Source of the DNA: Rickettsia typhi
GTDB taxonomy: Bacteria; Pseudomonadota; Alphaproteobacteria; Rickettsiales; UBA1997
Direction: 5' to 3'
DNA length: 48,278 nt
NCBI GenBank assembly: GCA_945875925.1
Contig: CAMCME010000005.1
Span: 1-48,278 of the forward strand
The translations under genes and the position numbers were made by a program. Under the pieces are notes generated by a model. It did no database searches. It saw only the letters and a program-made list of their open reading frames with translations, and had not been told where the DNA came from. Below are positions 1 to 8,482 of the stretch, one piece after another. Every line of letters begins with the position of its first letter. The first letter of the stretch is position 1.

Positions 1-148
1 TTTGGTATTTATAATCCAAACTAACTTCATCTTTTTGGCTAAAAATTGCAAAAAGCCTCAAGTTGTATGAGTATACAACTTTCATTTTTTACAATTTTTA
101 TCTCAAAAATATTTTGTTAGTTCGGACTATAAATAGTTTATTTGGTAT
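1..148. repeat. Long imperfect palindrome, MITE-like
   Basis: Bases 6-25 are complementary to 116-135 at about 18 of 20 positions. The inner arms (26-60 against 81-115) also pair well after a one-base offset. The centre is a perfect hairpin at 61-80 with 8-bp stem AGTTGTAT and loop GAGT. The whole stretch can therefore fold into one hairpin about 130 bases long. The octamer TTTGGTAT occurs at 1-8 and again at 141-148, which could be a target duplication, although the left copy overlaps the palindrome arm. No gene is supported here. The sequence is unrelated to the GC-rich palindromes elsewhere in the window. It could also act as the terminator of a gene lying to the left. Confidence 0.55.
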
Positions 149-173
149 AACTGGTTATTGGCTAAATAAATCC

Positions 174-214
174 AAAAAAAATGGCGGGCTTTCCAAAAAA
201 GGAAAGCCCGCCAT
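174..214 (-). terminator. Rho-independent terminator of atpD-atpC
   Basis: A perfect 14-bp stem (181-194 with 201-214, core GGCGGGCTTTCC) closes a six-base loop. Read on the minus strand it is followed by a run of T (complement of the A run at 174-180). It lies 36 bases past the atpC stop, as expected for the end of this operon. Confidence 0.9.
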
Positions 215-249
215 TTTGTTATCTAGTCTCGCTTAAATTACGAGGCTAA

Positions 250-522
250 CTAATCTAATAAAACCATAAGTGTGTCAGCACCTTGCATTTCAGCGTAACC
301 ACCCTTCACTTCGATTTGTTTTAAGATATTTTGTTTGTCATCATAAACTGTAATTTGACCTTCTCTAAGCTTTGCAATAATTGCTTCATGGCCATACATA
401 ACACCGATATCGCCGGCAGAAGACGGAACAACAGCCATATTACAATCACCTTTAAAGATGATTCCTTGTACAGAGATGATTTCTAAGTTTAATGCTGACA
501 TAATTTGATGAGATTTAATCAC
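250..522 (-). CDS. atpC: ATP synthase F1 subunit epsilon (short form)
   Basis: Epsilon subunit of F1, part of the central stalk that couples proton flow to catalysis. The sequence matches the N-terminal beta-sandwich of the family, with recognisable VVPSSAGDIGV and GHEAII segments around residues 31-48. The protein is only 90 residues, against about 130-140 for most epsilon subunits. It stops where the C-terminal helical hairpin, which inhibits ATP hydrolysis in many bacteria, would begin. The start chosen is GTG at 522, because AGAGGG lies seven bases before it. An ATG at 501 (83 residues) is the alternative and has no visible ribosome binding site. It follows atpD in the same operon after a 40-base gap that can form a hairpin. 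A strong terminator follows. Confidence 0.9.
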   Translation of the reverse strand: MIKSHQIMSALNLEIISVQGIIFKGDCNMAVVPSSAGDIGVMYGHEAIIAKLREGQITVYDDKQNILKQIEVKGGYAEMQGADTLMVLLD

Positions 523-524
523 TT

Positions 525-555
525 CATTTCCCTCTTTTTTTAGGAGGGGGAAATG
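525..555 (-). promoter_or_regulatory. Intercistronic hairpin over the atpC ribosome binding site
   Basis: On the minus strand CATTTCC pairs with GGAAATG, and an inner CTC pairs with GAG, around an A-rich loop. The 3' arm contains the AGAGGG that would serve as the atpC Shine-Dalgarno. The hairpin sits entirely between the atpD stop and the atpC start. A role in lowering epsilon translation is an inference. Confidence 0.5.
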
Positions 556-562
556 AGAGAAA

Positions 563-2002
<1,440 letters not shown>

Positions 2003-2125
2003 TTAGTATTATTTTGTAAATTTATTGATTTTAAACCATGTCAGCGACTGGCAACAGATAAGGAGCGGCACACTAATTGTCGGCAACTTAATTCACAAGA
2101 GAAGAGTTAAAAAATTCTAATATTT

Positions 2126-2229
2126 TTTCTCAATGTCATTGCCGCGAAGGCGGGAATCCAAAGTGTTTCTGCAAATGTGGATACACTAAATTCTGGATTC
2201 CCGCCTTCGCGGCAATGAAATTGAGAGAG
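2126..2229. repeat. Intergenic palindrome, family A
   Basis: Arms at about 2126-2160 and 2194-2228 are nearly perfect inverted copies (core GCCGCGAAGGCGGGAATCC) around a 33-base loop. Within each arm CCGC and GCGG can also pair locally, so two small hairpins or one long one are possible. The copy at 26057-26159 shares both arms and the GTTTCT at the start of the loop. It lies between the mrdA stop and the atpD leader. Confidence 0.85.
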
Positions 2230-2242
2230 AAACGCACCTAAC

Positions 2243-4066
2243 TTAAACCGTATAAGGCGGTTTTTTGTTAATAGTTTGTACTTCTAGCATGATGTCTTTA
2301 CCAATTGGAGCTGCTGCTGCCGAGCCACTTTTACCATGTTCAACCACCACAGAAATTGCATATTTGGGATCATGCACGGGTGCAAATCCAATAAAAATTG
2401 CGTGATTCTGATTAGCGTTAATAGCATTTTCGGCCTTCGACATTTCGCCTTCTCTTTTTGAAATAACTTGCGAAGTTCCAGTTTTTCCAGCCATTTCAAA
2501 ACCTTTGATATCAATTCTTTTACCATAAGCCGTGCCACCTGGCTCATTTACCACGCGGCGCATTCCTTCACGCACTAAATTTAAATGATCTAATTTTACC
2601 AAAGGTTGATTTTGTAAATCGTAATATTGTTTGGTGATATTATGATTGCGCACCAAATAAGGCTTAATTGGAATTCCACCATTGGCAACGCGAGCTGTTA
2701 CCAATGCCATTTGCAAAGGAGTTGCTAAAACAAATCCTTGTCCAATTGCAGTATTTAAAGTGTCGCCACCCACCCAAGGTTGTTTGAAAACTTTTCTTTT
2801 CCATTCATCAGATGGCACATTTCCTGCTTTGGCGCCATGCAAACTAATGTCAAATTTCTCGCCATAACCAAATTTCTTGGCCATATCACAAAATTTTTCA
2901 GCACCAATTTGATTCGCGATGGTGAAAAAATAAGTGTTACAAGAATGCATAATTCCTTCCACCATATCCACTGAGCCATGTCCACCTTCTTTCCAACAAT
3001 GAAAAGTTCTTTTGCCAAGTTGATAACCACCATTACAAAAAACTCGAGCATTGCGATTGACTCCAGCTTCAAGAGCTGCAAGAGCCACCATCAATTTAAA
3101 AGTTGATCCTGGAGGATATAAAGCCGCAACGGGCTTGTTATTTAGAGGTCTTTTTGGATCGGTATTTAAATCTTGCCAATATTGTTTGGAAACTCCTTCA
3201 ACGAAATTATTGGGATCAAAAGTTGGGCTCGATGCGTAAGACAAAATTTCACCAGTCTTCACATCCATCACCACCACTGATGCCACATCATCTTTTATTC
3301 TTTCGGTGACAAATTTTTGTAAACGCATGTCAATTGTTAAATGGACTTTTGATCCTTCAACCGCGGGCTTAATTGAAAGTGTGCGCACTGGAATTTCATG
3401 AGCATTCACCTCCACATATTTTACTCCATATTTACCGCGCAAAGCTTCGTCAAAAGTTCTTTCAAGGCCCGCTTTGCCAACGCGAAAATCGGGATGCATA
3501 AAAAGATTTTGTTCATTTTCATCAATTTCTTTTTCAGAAGGAAGCGAGGCGTAGCCCAAGAAATGCGCGGTTTCGGCTGGAAATGGATAGCGTCTGACGA
3601 TGCCGCTTTCAATTGAAAGCCCTGGTAAAAGATGAGAGTTAGTTTCAATTCTTGCTAAATCATCCCAAGATAAATTATCGATTAGTGAAACGATGCTTTT
3701 GCGGCGAGTATTCTTAATTTTTGTTAAAAAAAGATTTTTAGTTTCTTCGCTCATCTCAAGAATTTTTCCTAATTTGTCTATCAAATCATTGCTGTTTTTT
3801 TTGCTTTCTGAATAAAGTAACAAACGATAATTGCCGTCATTTTTCGTCAGAGGAATATCATTTCGATCAAAAACTATACCACGGGGAGCTGGCTTAATTA
3901 AAGGTTTTATGCGGTTGCTGTCAGATTGAATGGAATATTCTTCATGTTTCCAAAGTTGCAAATAACTAAGTCTAGTTACAAGAATAGTCGCAAGAGTTGA
4001 TTGCGCTGCGCCTAGAAAAAAGGCTCTGCGATTAAAAACTTTATTTTTGCGAATATCTCTTAGCAT
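2243..4066 (-). CDS. mrdA: Penicillin-binding protein 2 (peptidoglycan transpeptidase)
   Basis: Class B penicillin-binding protein that crosslinks peptidoglycan during cell elongation, working with RodA and the MreBCD complex. One N-terminal membrane anchor lies at about residues 15-37, then the PBP dimerisation domain, then the transpeptidase domain. Active-site motifs are STFK (321-324, nucleophile Ser321), SCN (375-377) and KTG (528-530). The length of 607 residues is typical. It starts with ATG three bases after the mreD stop, so the two are almost certainly cotranscribed. rodA, which usually follows, is not in the window on this side. PBP2 rather than PBP3 is chosen from the mreD neighbour and from the second class B enzyme at 24452-26029, which looks like FtsI. 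Confidence 0.95.
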   Translation of the reverse strand: MLRDIRKNKVFNRRAFFLGAAQSTLATILVTRLSYLQLWKHEEYSIQSDSNRIKPLIKPAPRGIVFDRNDIPLTKNDGNYRLLLYSESKKNSNDLIDKLGKILEMSEETKNLFLTKIKNTRRKSIVSLIDNLSWDDLARIETNSHLLPGLSIESGIVRRYPFPAETAHFLGYASLPSEKEIDENEQNLFMHPDFRVGKAGLERTFDEALRGKYGVKYVEVNAHEIPVRTLSIKPAVEGSKVHLTIDMRLQKFVTERIKDDVASVVVMDVKTGEILSYASSPTFDPNNFVEGVSKQYWQDLNTDPKRPLNNKPVAALYPPGSTFKLMVALAALEAGVNRNARVFCNGGYQLGKRTFHCWKEGGHGSVDMVEGIMHSCNTYFFTIANQIGAEKFCDMAKKFGYGEKFDISLHGAKAGNVPSDEWKRKVFKQPWVGGDTLNTAIGQGFVLATPLQMALVTARVANGGIPIKPYLVRNHNITKQYYDLQNQPLVKLDHLNLVREGMRRVVNEPGGTAYGKRIDIKGFEMAGKTGTSQVISKREGEMSKAENAINANQNHAIFIGFAPVHDPKYAISVVVEHGKSGSAAAAPIGKDIMLEVQTINKKPPYTV

Positions 4067-4069
4067 TAT

Positions 4070-4567
4070 TTATCTTGGAAGTAATTTTGAACTTAAATAG
4101 TCAAAAAATTTATGCATCACAACATAAATTGTGGAAGAGAGAACCAGTTGTAGAAGAGGAATTTTAATGCTGTAAGCAACACCATTAAAAATTGATAAAA
4201 TGACCCATTTCATCAATAAAAAGCAAAAGCAAAAAGCGATAAATTGTTGCCAAATTTGTTGGAAATTTTCTTTGATTAAAAGTCTTTGATTAAGCAGAGA
4301 GAATAATTTTACTAAGGCGATATAGCACAAAGCTGTAGTGCCCAGAGGATTGCCATTTAAAGAATCATTCCAAATTCCCATCAGAAAAATAAACCAAATT
4401 CCGAATGAATTTTTGAAGACGGCAAAATAAAAAATTATCATCAAATCAAAAAGCGGCATCACATCCGAAAGCCCGCCAATTCTGATGTCAGAGACATTAG
4501 AAATAACAAACAGAATCGCAATTAAATGCAAAGTTACAATGCGTGATATTGATTTTTGTTCGAGCAT
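4070..4567 (-). CDS. mreD: Rod shape-determining membrane protein MreD
   Basis: Small integral membrane protein of the elongasome. The 165 residues are very hydrophobic, with about five membrane segments, and carry the MreD-like stretch GIWNDSLNGNPLGTTALCYI near residues 64-83. Recognition rests on size, topology and the immediately downstream mrdA (3-base gap). mreB and mreC, usually just upstream, are not here: the preceding gene is a polyamine enzyme separated by a terminator. mreD-mrdA must therefore have their own promoter in 4568-4635, where I see no convincing -35/-10 pair. Confidence 0.85.
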   Translation of the reverse strand: MLEQKSISRIVTLHLIAILFVISNVSDIRIGGLSDVMPLFDLMIIFYFAVFKNSFGIWFIFLMGIWNDSLNGNPLGTTALCYIALVKLFSLLNQRLLIKENFQQIWQQFIAFCFCFLLMKWVILSIFNGVAYSIKIPLLQLVLSSTIYVVMHKFFDYLSSKLLPR

Positions 4568-4635
4568 TTTGAAAAAAATGAGAAGATTTAGGCTAGAAAG
4601 ACTACAGAATTGTTAATTGATTGGTTTTTGTCCAG

Positions 4636-4670
4636 AAAAAAACCCATCTGAATTGAAACTCAGATGGGTT
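4636..4670 (-). terminator. Rho-independent terminator of the polyamine operon
   Basis: An 11-bp perfect stem (AACCCATCTGA at 4641-4651 with its complement at 4660-4670) and an 8-base loop are followed on the minus strand by a T run. It lies about 30 bases past the stop of the deoxyhypusine-synthase-like gene and separates that operon from mreD-mrdA. Confidence 0.9.
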
Positions 4671-4698
4671 AGATTCTTTAGAAAAAATTTCTTAGAAA

Positions 4699-5721
4699 CT
4701 ATTTGCCGAATAATTTAGCAAAATTTCTTTTTTTACGCTTTTTCCAGAAACCTCTGTGATAAGCGTCAGAAGCCAAAAGTGGAACCACTGAAGTAGCTTC
4801 AGCAAAAACCATTTGTTCATAAGTTGTATCAACTTTTCCCCATGAGCAAGCTTCTTTCAAAGTTGAAGAAGAGCAAGCGCCGTCACGAGAATCAGCAACA
4901 GTGATTTGAATTGCATATTTATGCATTTCAGCTTCAACACCTAAAATTTCAGCACAAACTACAGTATCTTGAACGAAGTTTTTCGGCACACCGCCACCAA
5001 TCATTAGAAGACCAGTTGTGCCAGCTTTAATTTTGATGTCAGTCAATTCTCTGAAATCAGCAACTGAATCGATCGTCATATGTTTTTTCGGGTTTTTAAC
5101 TTGGTGTAAAACCAAACCAAAACCAGCAGAAGAATCTGTGAAAGCTGGGCAGAAAATCGGAACATTATGATCATAGCAAAGCTCGATCAAAGATTCTTTT
5201 TTCTTAGCATTTTTCTTCAAATATTTTCCCATTTCCCAGATAAATTCACGAGATGAATAAGGGCGAACTTCTAGAGAATTAGCGATTTTGAAAATTACAT
5301 TATCGCAATTTTGCAAATCTTTTTCATCGATGTAAGTGTCATAAATTCTGTCGATGTAATTTTTGCGAAGGAATTGGTCGTCGATGAATGGAGTTCCTTG
5401 GTAATGTTTAAAACCTAAAGCTTCAAAAAAATCCATATCCACAATTGAAGCCCCAGTTGCAACAACTGCGTCAATCATGCCGAACTTAATCATGTCGGCA
5501 TAAACTTTCATACATCCGCCAGCAGAAGTAGAACCAGCCAAAGTTAAAATGTTTGAACAATCTTTGTCTTTCAACATCATGTTGAAAATTTCAGTTGCTC
5601 TAGCCAAATCACGAGAAGTGAATGACATGTGATCCATTTGATCAATAATTGGGCGAGCATCAAAAGAAGTGATGTCGATATGTTTTACTGGGCGTTTTAA
5701 TAGCTCTTTTTTAGTAACCAT
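4699..5721 (-). CDS. Deoxyhypusine synthase-like enzyme (probable homospermidine synthase)
   Basis: Member of the deoxyhypusine synthase fold, which transfers an aminobutyl group using NAD. Bacteria lack the eIF5A substrate, so bacterial members are thought to act on polyamines, for example making homospermidine. That substrate is inferred here. Visible features are SWGK with the likely imine-forming Lys296, a preceding DSRDGACSSS segment, LAGSTSAGGCMKVYADMI near residues 60-77, and TGLLMIGGGVPKNF. The length of 340 residues fits. It starts 40 bases after the ornithine decarboxylase stop in the same orientation, so the decarboxylase product putrescine is a plausible acceptor. The last 20 residues are very basic (WKKRKKRNFAK). 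A strong terminator follows. Confidence 0.88.
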   Translation of the reverse strand: MVTKKELLKRPVKHIDITSFDARPIIDQMDHMSFTSRDLARATEIFNMMLKDKDCSNILTLAGSTSAGGCMKVYADMIKFGMIDAVVATGASIVDMDFFEALGFKHYQGTPFIDDQFLRKNYIDRIYDTYIDEKDLQNCDNVIFKIANSLEVRPYSSREFIWEMGKYLKKNAKKKESLIELCYDHNVPIFCPAFTDSSAGFGLVLHQVKNPKKHMTIDSVADFRELTDIKIKAGTTGLLMIGGGVPKNFVQDTVVCAEILGVEAEMHKYAIQITVADSRDGACSSSTLKEACSWGKVDTTYEQMVFAEATSVVPLLASDAYHRGFWKKRKKRNFAKLFGK

Positions 5722-5761
5722 TTTTGATACTTAAATTGAATTTAACAAAGTGTTAAGAAGC

Positions 5762-7075
5762 TTAATTTGTAGATTCTTCTTGTTCTTGTAGATCTTTATA
5801 CATTGAAACTAAAGGTTCATCACAAACTTCAATTTGAAGATTTTTGTTAAATCCGTTGAAGTCAGTTCTGATGCTGCGGCTGTAAGCGCCAAGTTGACCT
5901 ATTTCGATATAGTCACCCTCAGCAATATTATCTGGCAGATAAAATGGACCTTTCATTGTGTCTAAAGAATCGCAAGTTGGGCCGTAAAATCCGAAAGGAA
6001 TATTTTTTGAAGACAGGATATTTTCACCTTTAACGCGAATAGCTTTTGTTGGATAGATGAAACCCGGAAAACCAGCGTCAAATAAACCACCATAAGTTCC
6101 GTCATTCAAATAAAGCATGCCTTTTTTTCTAGCTTCCACGCGTACTAAAAGTGATCCAGATTCTGCAACTAAAGCGCGTCCTGGTTCGCACCAGATTTTG
6201 CAGCCTTTTTCTAAATTAAGCTGATTAATTGCGTCGAAAATTTCGTCAAAATAAGCGCGTAAATTTGGTGGAGTCATGCCCGGGTAAGACGATGGAAAGC
6301 CGCCACCAATATCGATCACATCAAGTTTAACTTTTGATTGCTCAAGAATTTCTTTAGTGATGGTTAGAGCGTTACGATATTCGGTAGGCTCCATGCACTG
6401 AGAACCAACATGGAAACAAATTCCCAATCTTTTAGCGGCAGTTCTAACTTTGCGTAAAAGTGGAACTGATTCAGAAGGTAAAATTCCGAATTTGCCTGAT
6501 AGATCAATGGCTGCATGAGAATTTGGAATTGCAAGACGCACATGCAATCCAAGGTCTTTAGCATTATTAGTAACTTCAAGAATTTTGTTTAATTCATCAG
6601 AAGAATCTAATGAGAAATCACGAATTCCGTGGTTAAAATAAGCATCAAAAATTGCTTCACGAGATTTGACTGGATGCATGAAATACATCTCTACTTCTTT
6701 GCCGAAAAGATCATTGATTAATTTAACCTCAGCCATTGACGCAACATCAAAATGCTTAATTCCAGCATCAAATAAATGCTTAAGAACGGCAGCGTCTGGA
6801 TTGCTTTTTACTGAATATAAAATGTCGCTGGCAAATTTTGGAGTCTTGAAATTTTTTAAGAAAAAATTTGCTGCGCGTTTGATAGAGTTCGGTCTAACGA
6901 AATAAACTGGAACTGATGGTTTTAATTCAAGAACTTGATTTTCAACTGTGCTAAGATCTTTTTTAGAAGAACTTCTTTTTGTTTGCTTCGATCCCTTGGT
7001 GGAATTTTTTTGCGTGTTAAATAGATAGTGAATTTTTGAGTTCACCGCTCGATCATATTCTTGCTCTGGTTCCAT
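5762..7075 (-). CDS. Ornithine/lysine decarboxylase, eukaryote-type fold III PLP enzyme
   Basis: PLP-dependent decarboxylase making putrescine from ornithine (cadaverine from lysine cannot be excluded). Motifs, numbered from ATG at 7075: YSVKSNP with PLP Lys90, HVGSQ (222-226), GGGF (257-260), EPGR (297-300), and GPTCDSLD with catalytic Cys368. These are the alanine-racemase-fold ODC/DAPDC signatures; TCDSLD favours ODC/LDC over diaminopimelate decarboxylase. The open frame runs on to a TTG at 7135, but the ATG is better placed, with GGAAG 11 bases upstream. Even so, about 55 residues rich in Ser, Lys and Thr precede the conserved PVYFVRP, longer than usual. It is first gene of an operon with the deoxyhypusine-synthase-like gene and is preceded by a structured leader. 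Confidence 0.9.
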   Translation of the reverse strand: MEPEQEYDRAVNSKIHYLFNTQKNSTKGSKQTKRSSSKKDLSTVENQVLELKPSVPVYFVRPNSIKRAANFFLKNFKTPKFASDILYSVKSNPDAAVLKHLFDAGIKHFDVASMAEVKLINDLFGKEVEMYFMHPVKSREAIFDAYFNHGIRDFSLDSSDELNKILEVTNNAKDLGLHVRLAIPNSHAAIDLSGKFGILPSESVPLLRKVRTAAKRLGICFHVGSQCMEPTEYRNALTITKEILEQSKVKLDVIDIGGGFPSSYPGMTPPNLRAYFDEIFDAINQLNLEKGCKIWCEPGRALVAESGSLLVRVEARKKGMLYLNDGTYGGLFDAGFPGFIYPTKAIRVKGENILSSKNIPFGFYGPTCDSLDTMKGPFYLPDNIAEGDYIEIGQLGAYSRSIRTDFNGFNKNLQIEVCDEPLVSMYKDLQEQEESTN

Positions 7076-7135
7076 TTCTTTTGTGCTTCCAAAAATTAAG
7101 TAGATAACGAAAAAAAATTTACTTAATTTGACCAA

Positions 7136-7310
7136 GGCTGGCGCGGTTTTGCGACGGTTTTTTCTTGAACAAATTTTTAAAAAGAGGGCGCAAAGTAATT
7201 TTATTTTTTTATTTGTAAATAAAAAAACTCACTTTTTTTTACCCCCCGAGAACCATTGCCGTTCATAGCGCGGCGGGGGGGAAATTTTTTCTAATTTTTG
7301 AACGGTTTAA
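7136..7310 (-). promoter_or_regulatory. Structured leader of ornithine decarboxylase (pseudoknot candidate)
   Basis: The 440-base gap 7076-7516 is very AT-rich except for an island at 7242-7305. On the minus strand four blocks occur in the order CCGTTCA (7305-7299), CCCCCCG (7280-7274), TGAACGG (7265-7259), CGGGGGG (7248-7242). Blocks 1 and 3 pair (7 bp) and blocks 2 and 4 pair (7 bp), which is an H-type pseudoknot topology, 165 bases before the decarboxylase start. Alphaproteobacterial ornithine decarboxylase genes are known to carry a conserved leader called the speF RNA. Whether this is a divergent member is an inference. The rest of the gap (7311-7516) shows only A/T runs. Confidence 0.55.
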
Positions 7311-7516
7311 AAACAGAATTTGCCTAAAAAAAACTATTAAAAAAGCCCAAAGAATTTTATGGGAAATTTTATGAAAATTTTTTTAGGAATTTAGTTTTTT
7401 CTGGTAGTTTTTTCTGGCAAGAATTTTTGCTCTGTTTTTATCGGTGATTTATTTTGCGAAAGCCAAAATGATCATAAAGTTATTTTTAGCCTTTTTTATG
7501 CTGGACAGCTTCTGAT

Positions 7517-8401
7517 TTAAGATTTGGAAAAATTCTTCCACGAAATATTTAAGACAAATTTGACGCTGATTAAAATTGCGACGCAACCGACGATTTTATT
7601 TAAAGTTAATTCTTCTCCCAAAAAAACTGCTCCAAAAATTACACCCAGAATTGGAATTATTAAAGCCACGCTTACAGCAACTCTAGGGCTTTCTTCGGTG
7701 AGTAATTTAAAATATAAAATGTAAGCTCCTCCTGTGCAAATTAAACCAAGCCCAAGCATCGCCCAAGTTGTTCTTAGATTAATCACGCTGTAATCGGTGA
7801 AAAATAAAATTGGTGAAAGGATAAGAGTGGCGAAACAGACACTTCCGGTTGCTAGTATTACGGCATCAATAGTTTTGCAATTTTCGTTTAGGTAAATTGA
7901 CGCTACTGCAAAAGAAAAGGTCGCCAATAAAATTGAGGTGACAGAGATGAAGTGAGGGCCTGTGAATTCCAGCGCTAAACCATTGCTTAAATAAGTTATC
8001 GCAATGCCAAAAATTCCAAGTGCAGCGCCTAAAATTGCATTTTTGCTGACTAAGCGTTTGAGAAAAAAAATCGAAATTAGTAGCTCAAATATCGAGACCG
8101 TTCCATCGAGAATTGCCACAACACCGCTGTCTAAATTTTTTGAGGCGAAGGCGAATAAAGTGAAAGGTAATGCTGAATTAAAAAATCCGATTACGGCGTA
8201 ATATTTGAAATTTTGCGCAACAAAAACTTTTTTGCCTTGAAGCAGACAAGGCGCGTATAGCATTATGAAAGCGAGTGCCAGCCTAGAAAAACTAATGAAA
8301 CAGGGTGACAAAACTTCAGCACAAATTTTAGTAAAAAGCGCAAAGCTTGACCAAATAACTCCTAAAACAATTAGTGTGATGAGGTTGCTGTTTTTGTTCA
8401 T
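7517..8401 (-). CDS. EamA/DMT-family transporter
   Basis: Inner-membrane transporter of the drug/metabolite superfamily. The 294 residues hold about ten membrane helices in two repeated five-helix EamA halves. The first contains IWSSFALFTK and LAFIMLY; the second contains the typical EESPRVAVSVALIIPILGVIFG pattern near residues 230-252 and the final FLGEELTLNKIVG. The substrate cannot be read from sequence; relatives export amino acids or metabolites or import S-adenosylmethionine. ATG at 8401 is the start. It may be cotranscribed with the exported-protein gene that ends or begins nearby: that gene's 3' end is 8483 upstream on the same strand, 81 bases away. Confidence 0.88.
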   Translation of the reverse strand: MNKNSNLITLIVLGVIWSSFALFTKICAEVLSPCFISFSRLALAFIMLYAPCLLQGKKVFVAQNFKYYAVIGFFNSALPFTLFAFASKNLDSGVVAILDGTVSIFELLISIFFLKRLVSKNAILGAALGIFGIAITYLSNGLALEFTGPHFISVTSILLATFSFAVASIYLNENCKTIDAVILATGSVCFATLILSPILFFTDYSVINLRTTWAMLGLGLICTGGAYILYFKLLTEESPRVAVSVALIIPILGVIFGAVFLGEELTLNKIVGCVAILISVKFVLNISWKNFSKS

Positions 8402-8482
8402 TTAATATTACTGCATAAATTATTCATCAGCGGCAGAGTGCCGTTTAATTCTTCAAGTTTTAGATTATAGCTCTGGGCTTAA

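Noticed and set aside
1..24. Possible C-terminal end of a plus-strand gene (FGIYNPN stop)
   Set aside because: Only seven codons are visible and the bases form part of the palindrome arm.
7201..7266. A 21-codon upstream frame (MNGNGSRG…) in the ornithine decarboxylase leader, considered as a regulatory leader peptide
   Set aside because: No ribosome binding site precedes its ATG and it contains no run of Orn/Arg-related codons; the ATG is part of a base-paired block. It could still be tested.
7242..7290. GC-rich inverted repeat followed by T run, read as a plus-strand terminator
   Set aside because: No plus-strand gene precedes it; both neighbours are on the minus strand, and the interleaved second stem fits a leader RNA better.
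8431..8443. CGGCA/TGCCG mini-hairpin upstream of the EamA gene as terminator of the exported-protein gene
   Set aside because: The stem is only five bases and no T run follows on the minus strand.
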